This document shows, one piece after another, positions 61,742 to 64,000 of a stretch of DNA of 64,000 nt (position 1 is the stretch's first letter; each line of letters opens with the position of its first letter). The notes beneath the pieces were generated by a model. That model was not told the DNA's origin and ran no database searches. It saw only the letters and a list, made by a program, of their open reading frames with translations. The stretch is from Mycoemilia scoparia (Eukaryota; Kickxellomycota; Kickxellomycetes; Kickxellales; Kickxellaceae). The DNA lies in contig JANBPU010000049.1 of NCBI GenBank assembly GCA_027575805.1, forward strand, positions 31,050 to 95,049, read 5' to 3'. The translations under genes were made by a program, and so were the position numbers.

Positions 61742-63341
61742 ATGGACAACCTACCGGAGCACAGACGTGTATATATTGGTGGCCTTAGCGACCAAATAAA
61801 CGAAACAGACATTAATAACCGGTTCAAGACATTTGGAACAATTAAGAATGTCGAAGTAAGAGTAGATAGCTTAACTGGTAAGTGAACAAATTATATTAAT
61901 TTGATGTTGTAGAAATATAAAGCCGCATACTTATAAGCCAATTATTTAATGATAAACAGGCATACACAGAGGCTTCGCATATATGAATATTGAGATCAAA
62001 CCTGAACAGTGGAAAAAATGCAAGAATCTATTTAATGGCGCCAAGTGGAAGGGATCAATATTACGTTTAGAAGAAGCAAAGCCAAATTATTTAGAAAGAC
62101 TAGCTTTGGAAAGAAAGGCCGCTGTTGAGGAAGAAGAATTGCTCAAAAGCAAAACACAGAGACCACGAATACTTTTTGATGGCAAGCTTGCAGATGATAT
62201 GTCACTGGTGACAGATCAAAATGTCACAGAACGCAGAGGATGGAAGCGTAGTCGCTATGGCCGACCAGTTGCTGTTATGAAATTGAAAACCAATACCGGC
62301 AGAAGGATCCTATTCGATCCATTAAAATACAAAAACAATATTGAAAAGTTGTTTGGATCAGTTCCACCAAAACCATGGTACAGGCTATGTTGGGAATGGA
62401 GTTCTCGCAAGGATGACGAGTGGACGAAAAAGCATAGAAGTGAGGAAAAATACGATTCTGGCGAATACGATGAGGAGGACAATGATGACCAACATCATGA
62501 AGTAGAGGTCACTAAAAATAATGTTGGTGAACCGATGGATGAGGATGCCCTTGAAGCAATGCAGAGGGAAGAGGAAATCAGGCAAAAGAAGAATATCCTT
62601 GCTGGGATATTGGGTATTTCTAATGCAGCTCCAAAACGAGATTTTTCAGTTGTCGAATTTGATGACACAGATAATGGCAAAGCATCGAAATACCAAAAGA
62701 CTGGGCTTAAACCACCATCAAAGGAAGCAAAATCAAGATTAGAGGCTGGCGTGTTCGATTCTGATGGGTCAGACTATGATGAATCTGGTATGGGCCAGAA
62801 CATGCCGTTTGGTGCCAACCCTATGGGCGACTTGCCCGATAGCAAGCCAGCAGCTATTGAAGGCAGCAGCCTAAAGGACATATTTGGCGGCCCAAGCATT
62901 GGAAAGAATCGTGGCAATGACTCTCATGGTTTCCGGTTATTTGATGCATCTTCAGATTTATCTGGATCAGCAAGTGTGCCAAATAGTCTAGGTGCGATTT
63001 CTAAGGATCCTGACTCCGGGACATTCAGGCTTGGACTTTTTGGTACCAGCGAATCTCTACCGCAAAGCACACACTCGATACCTGGCAAACCCCGCATGCC
63101 AACATCTAGACTATTTTTCTTCCATCTTAATAATGATGCTCTGGCAAACTTCAGTCCACTCAAGTCCCTTCCTCGACCAGTTTTTATGAGAACAGAGTCT
63201 ATTGAAAAAATTGAGGAACGGTGGAAAGAAACCAAGTCTGCCAAGGCACAGGAGTTCAAGCGCATCCACAAGTCTGTCTCAAAGAAGGTTGAGAAATTGA
63301 AGAAACGGAAAACAGCTAACTCTGGAAATGGTGGACATTAA
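61742..63341 (+). CDS. NOP8: Nop8/NOL8-like nucleolar RNA-binding protein
   Basis: Exons are 61742..61877 and 61960..63341, 505 aa. The N-terminal RRM shows RNP2 RVYIGGL and RNP1 GIHRGFAYMNI; the intron splits the RRM before RNP1. After the RRM come KWKGSILRLEEAKPNYLERL and a DGKL-type linker typical of Nop8, an acidic stretch (GEYDEEDNDD), and a C-terminal Nop8 region (RLFFFHLNNDALANF ... ERWKETKSAKAQEFKRIHK) rich in Lys. Nop8 acts in 60S ribosomal subunit assembly in the nucleolus with Nip7/Rrp43 partners. Yeast Nop8 is 484 aa. The acceptor here is CAG, a minority type in this window. Confidence 0.9.
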
Positions 63342-63783
63342 CCATTTGATTTCAATACGTGATACTTTATTCTTGATTTTCATTTCAATGATTTGTAGAG
63401 TTCCAAAAATAATGTTATATAAGAATAATTCAGGAAAAAGTAATTTTTTCCTTTTTAGTTGAATCTGACCAAATGCTTATAAACTAGTATATTATATCTG
63501 AAGCTACAAAATATTCTCTATGGGTATTAGACTTCTTTGTCTAGAGCTGCCTGTCAATGTTATGAGTATCAGAAGTTCTACCCTTCCAGAGAGTGGTCAC
63601 CTTTTAGCACAGTGACTTATTGCAGTTAGGACCCACTCAAGGCCACTTTCTTTTATACAAAGCCAAACTATTGATCGTTTCATTCATCATTTGCCTTATT
63701 AAGGGTTGATCGCCAATCTGATTGGAGAATTTAGATAAATGTTTCAAACAGACAGAAAGACAGACAGACAAAAAGTTTCAAAT

Positions 63784-63905
63784 AAACGGGCGATTGTTAT
63801 TGAAGGGCGAAAATTTACTAGTAAAAGTGGACATCCGGTTGATTGTGGTTGCCCCTATAATCTTTGTCCACCAAAAGGCACCCTTTAAAAATTATTACCC
63901 ATTTG
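63784..63905. mobile_element. MITE-like element, subfamily B, copy 2
   Basis: 122 bp. Left terminus AAACGGGCGATTGTTATTGA then AGGG; right terminus CCCTTTAAAAATTATTACCC then ATTTG. The inner AAATTTACTAGTAAAAGTGG and TTGCCCCTATAATC are shared with the copy at 33377. Confidence 0.8.
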
Positions 63906-64000
63906 CTAATAGCCTGTGGTCACGGTCACCTATTTTGCTGGAAATGCCTCTATAACTGCTGATGATCAAAAAGCACACTTCAAAAATTATCACCCATGTG
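63906..64000. mobile_element. MITE-like element, subfamily B, partial copy (right half)
   Basis: The segment GCCTCTATAACTGCTGATGA then CAAAAAGCACACTTCAAAAA ending CACCCATGTG aligns with the right half of the element immediately to its left. The left half is not recognisable. It may be a tandem partial duplication. Confidence 0.6.

Larger units (their letters stand above)
63342..64000. other. Intergenic region with two inverted-repeat elements
   Basis: The NOP8 3' region up to the window edge. It holds one full element (63784-63905) and an adjoining partial one (63906-64000). No gene is seen. Confidence 0.5.

Overview
The window is nuclear DNA from a fungus. The gene set points that way: protein O-mannosyltransferase, PDAT/Lro1-type acyltransferase, Sla1, Abp1, Hook, a Pmp47-type carrier and sphingosine-1-phosphate lyase. 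The DNA is AT-rich. Genes are compact but intron-rich: I placed 78 introns in 23 of the 26 well-supported genes, most of them about 80-110 nt. This fits an early-diverging (zygomycete-grade) fungus better than a yeast, but I cannot name the genus from sequence alone. There are no bacterial-style operons, no CRISPR arrays and no tRNA or rRNA genes that I can recognise.

Layout. 1-8500: a DnaJ protein cut by the window edge, two paralogous six-pass membrane proteins (FAR-17a/AIG1-like) flanking an SNIP1/Pml1-like FHA splicing protein, and signal peptidase subunit Spc2. 9000-21300: Pmp47 carrier, ubiquilin/Dsk2, PDAT/Lro1, mitochondrial ribosomal protein bL19m, class III alcohol dehydrogenase (GSNO reductase), a small secreted-peptide candidate, and PCNA. 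21500-30000: an S28 serine peptidase, a CitT/DiT1-type dicarboxylate carrier, and Rad52. 31500-41000: VAP/Scs2, EMC6, Prp4 (U4/U6 snRNP WD40) and a Pmt mannosyltransferase. 41200-53500: Hook, then Sla1 and Abp1 arranged head to head. 53800-63400: phosphoacetylglucosamine mutase, sphingosine-1-phosphate lyase, adenosine kinase and Nop8.

Functional themes. ER and secretory functions recur (Spc2, EMC6, VAP, Pmt, Dpl1, Lro1), as do cortical actin and endocytosis (Sla1, Abp1) and RNA processing (SNIP1, Prp4, Nop8). The only neighbours that look functionally paired are SLA1 and ABP1, which share one roughly 600-900 bp divergent promoter region.

The most unusual non-genic feature is a dispersed family of short (100-142 bp) elements with about 20-25 bp terminal inverted repeats (core GGGTGATTATTTTTGAAGGG). 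There are eight copies or remnants in 64 kb, all outside exons, and one sits inside an adenosine kinase intron. A second, older repeat pair (near 1.9 kb and 53.6 kb) is also present. Splicing is distinctive: by my hand models about 86% of introns end in TAG, and three introns start with GC (GCAAGTA).
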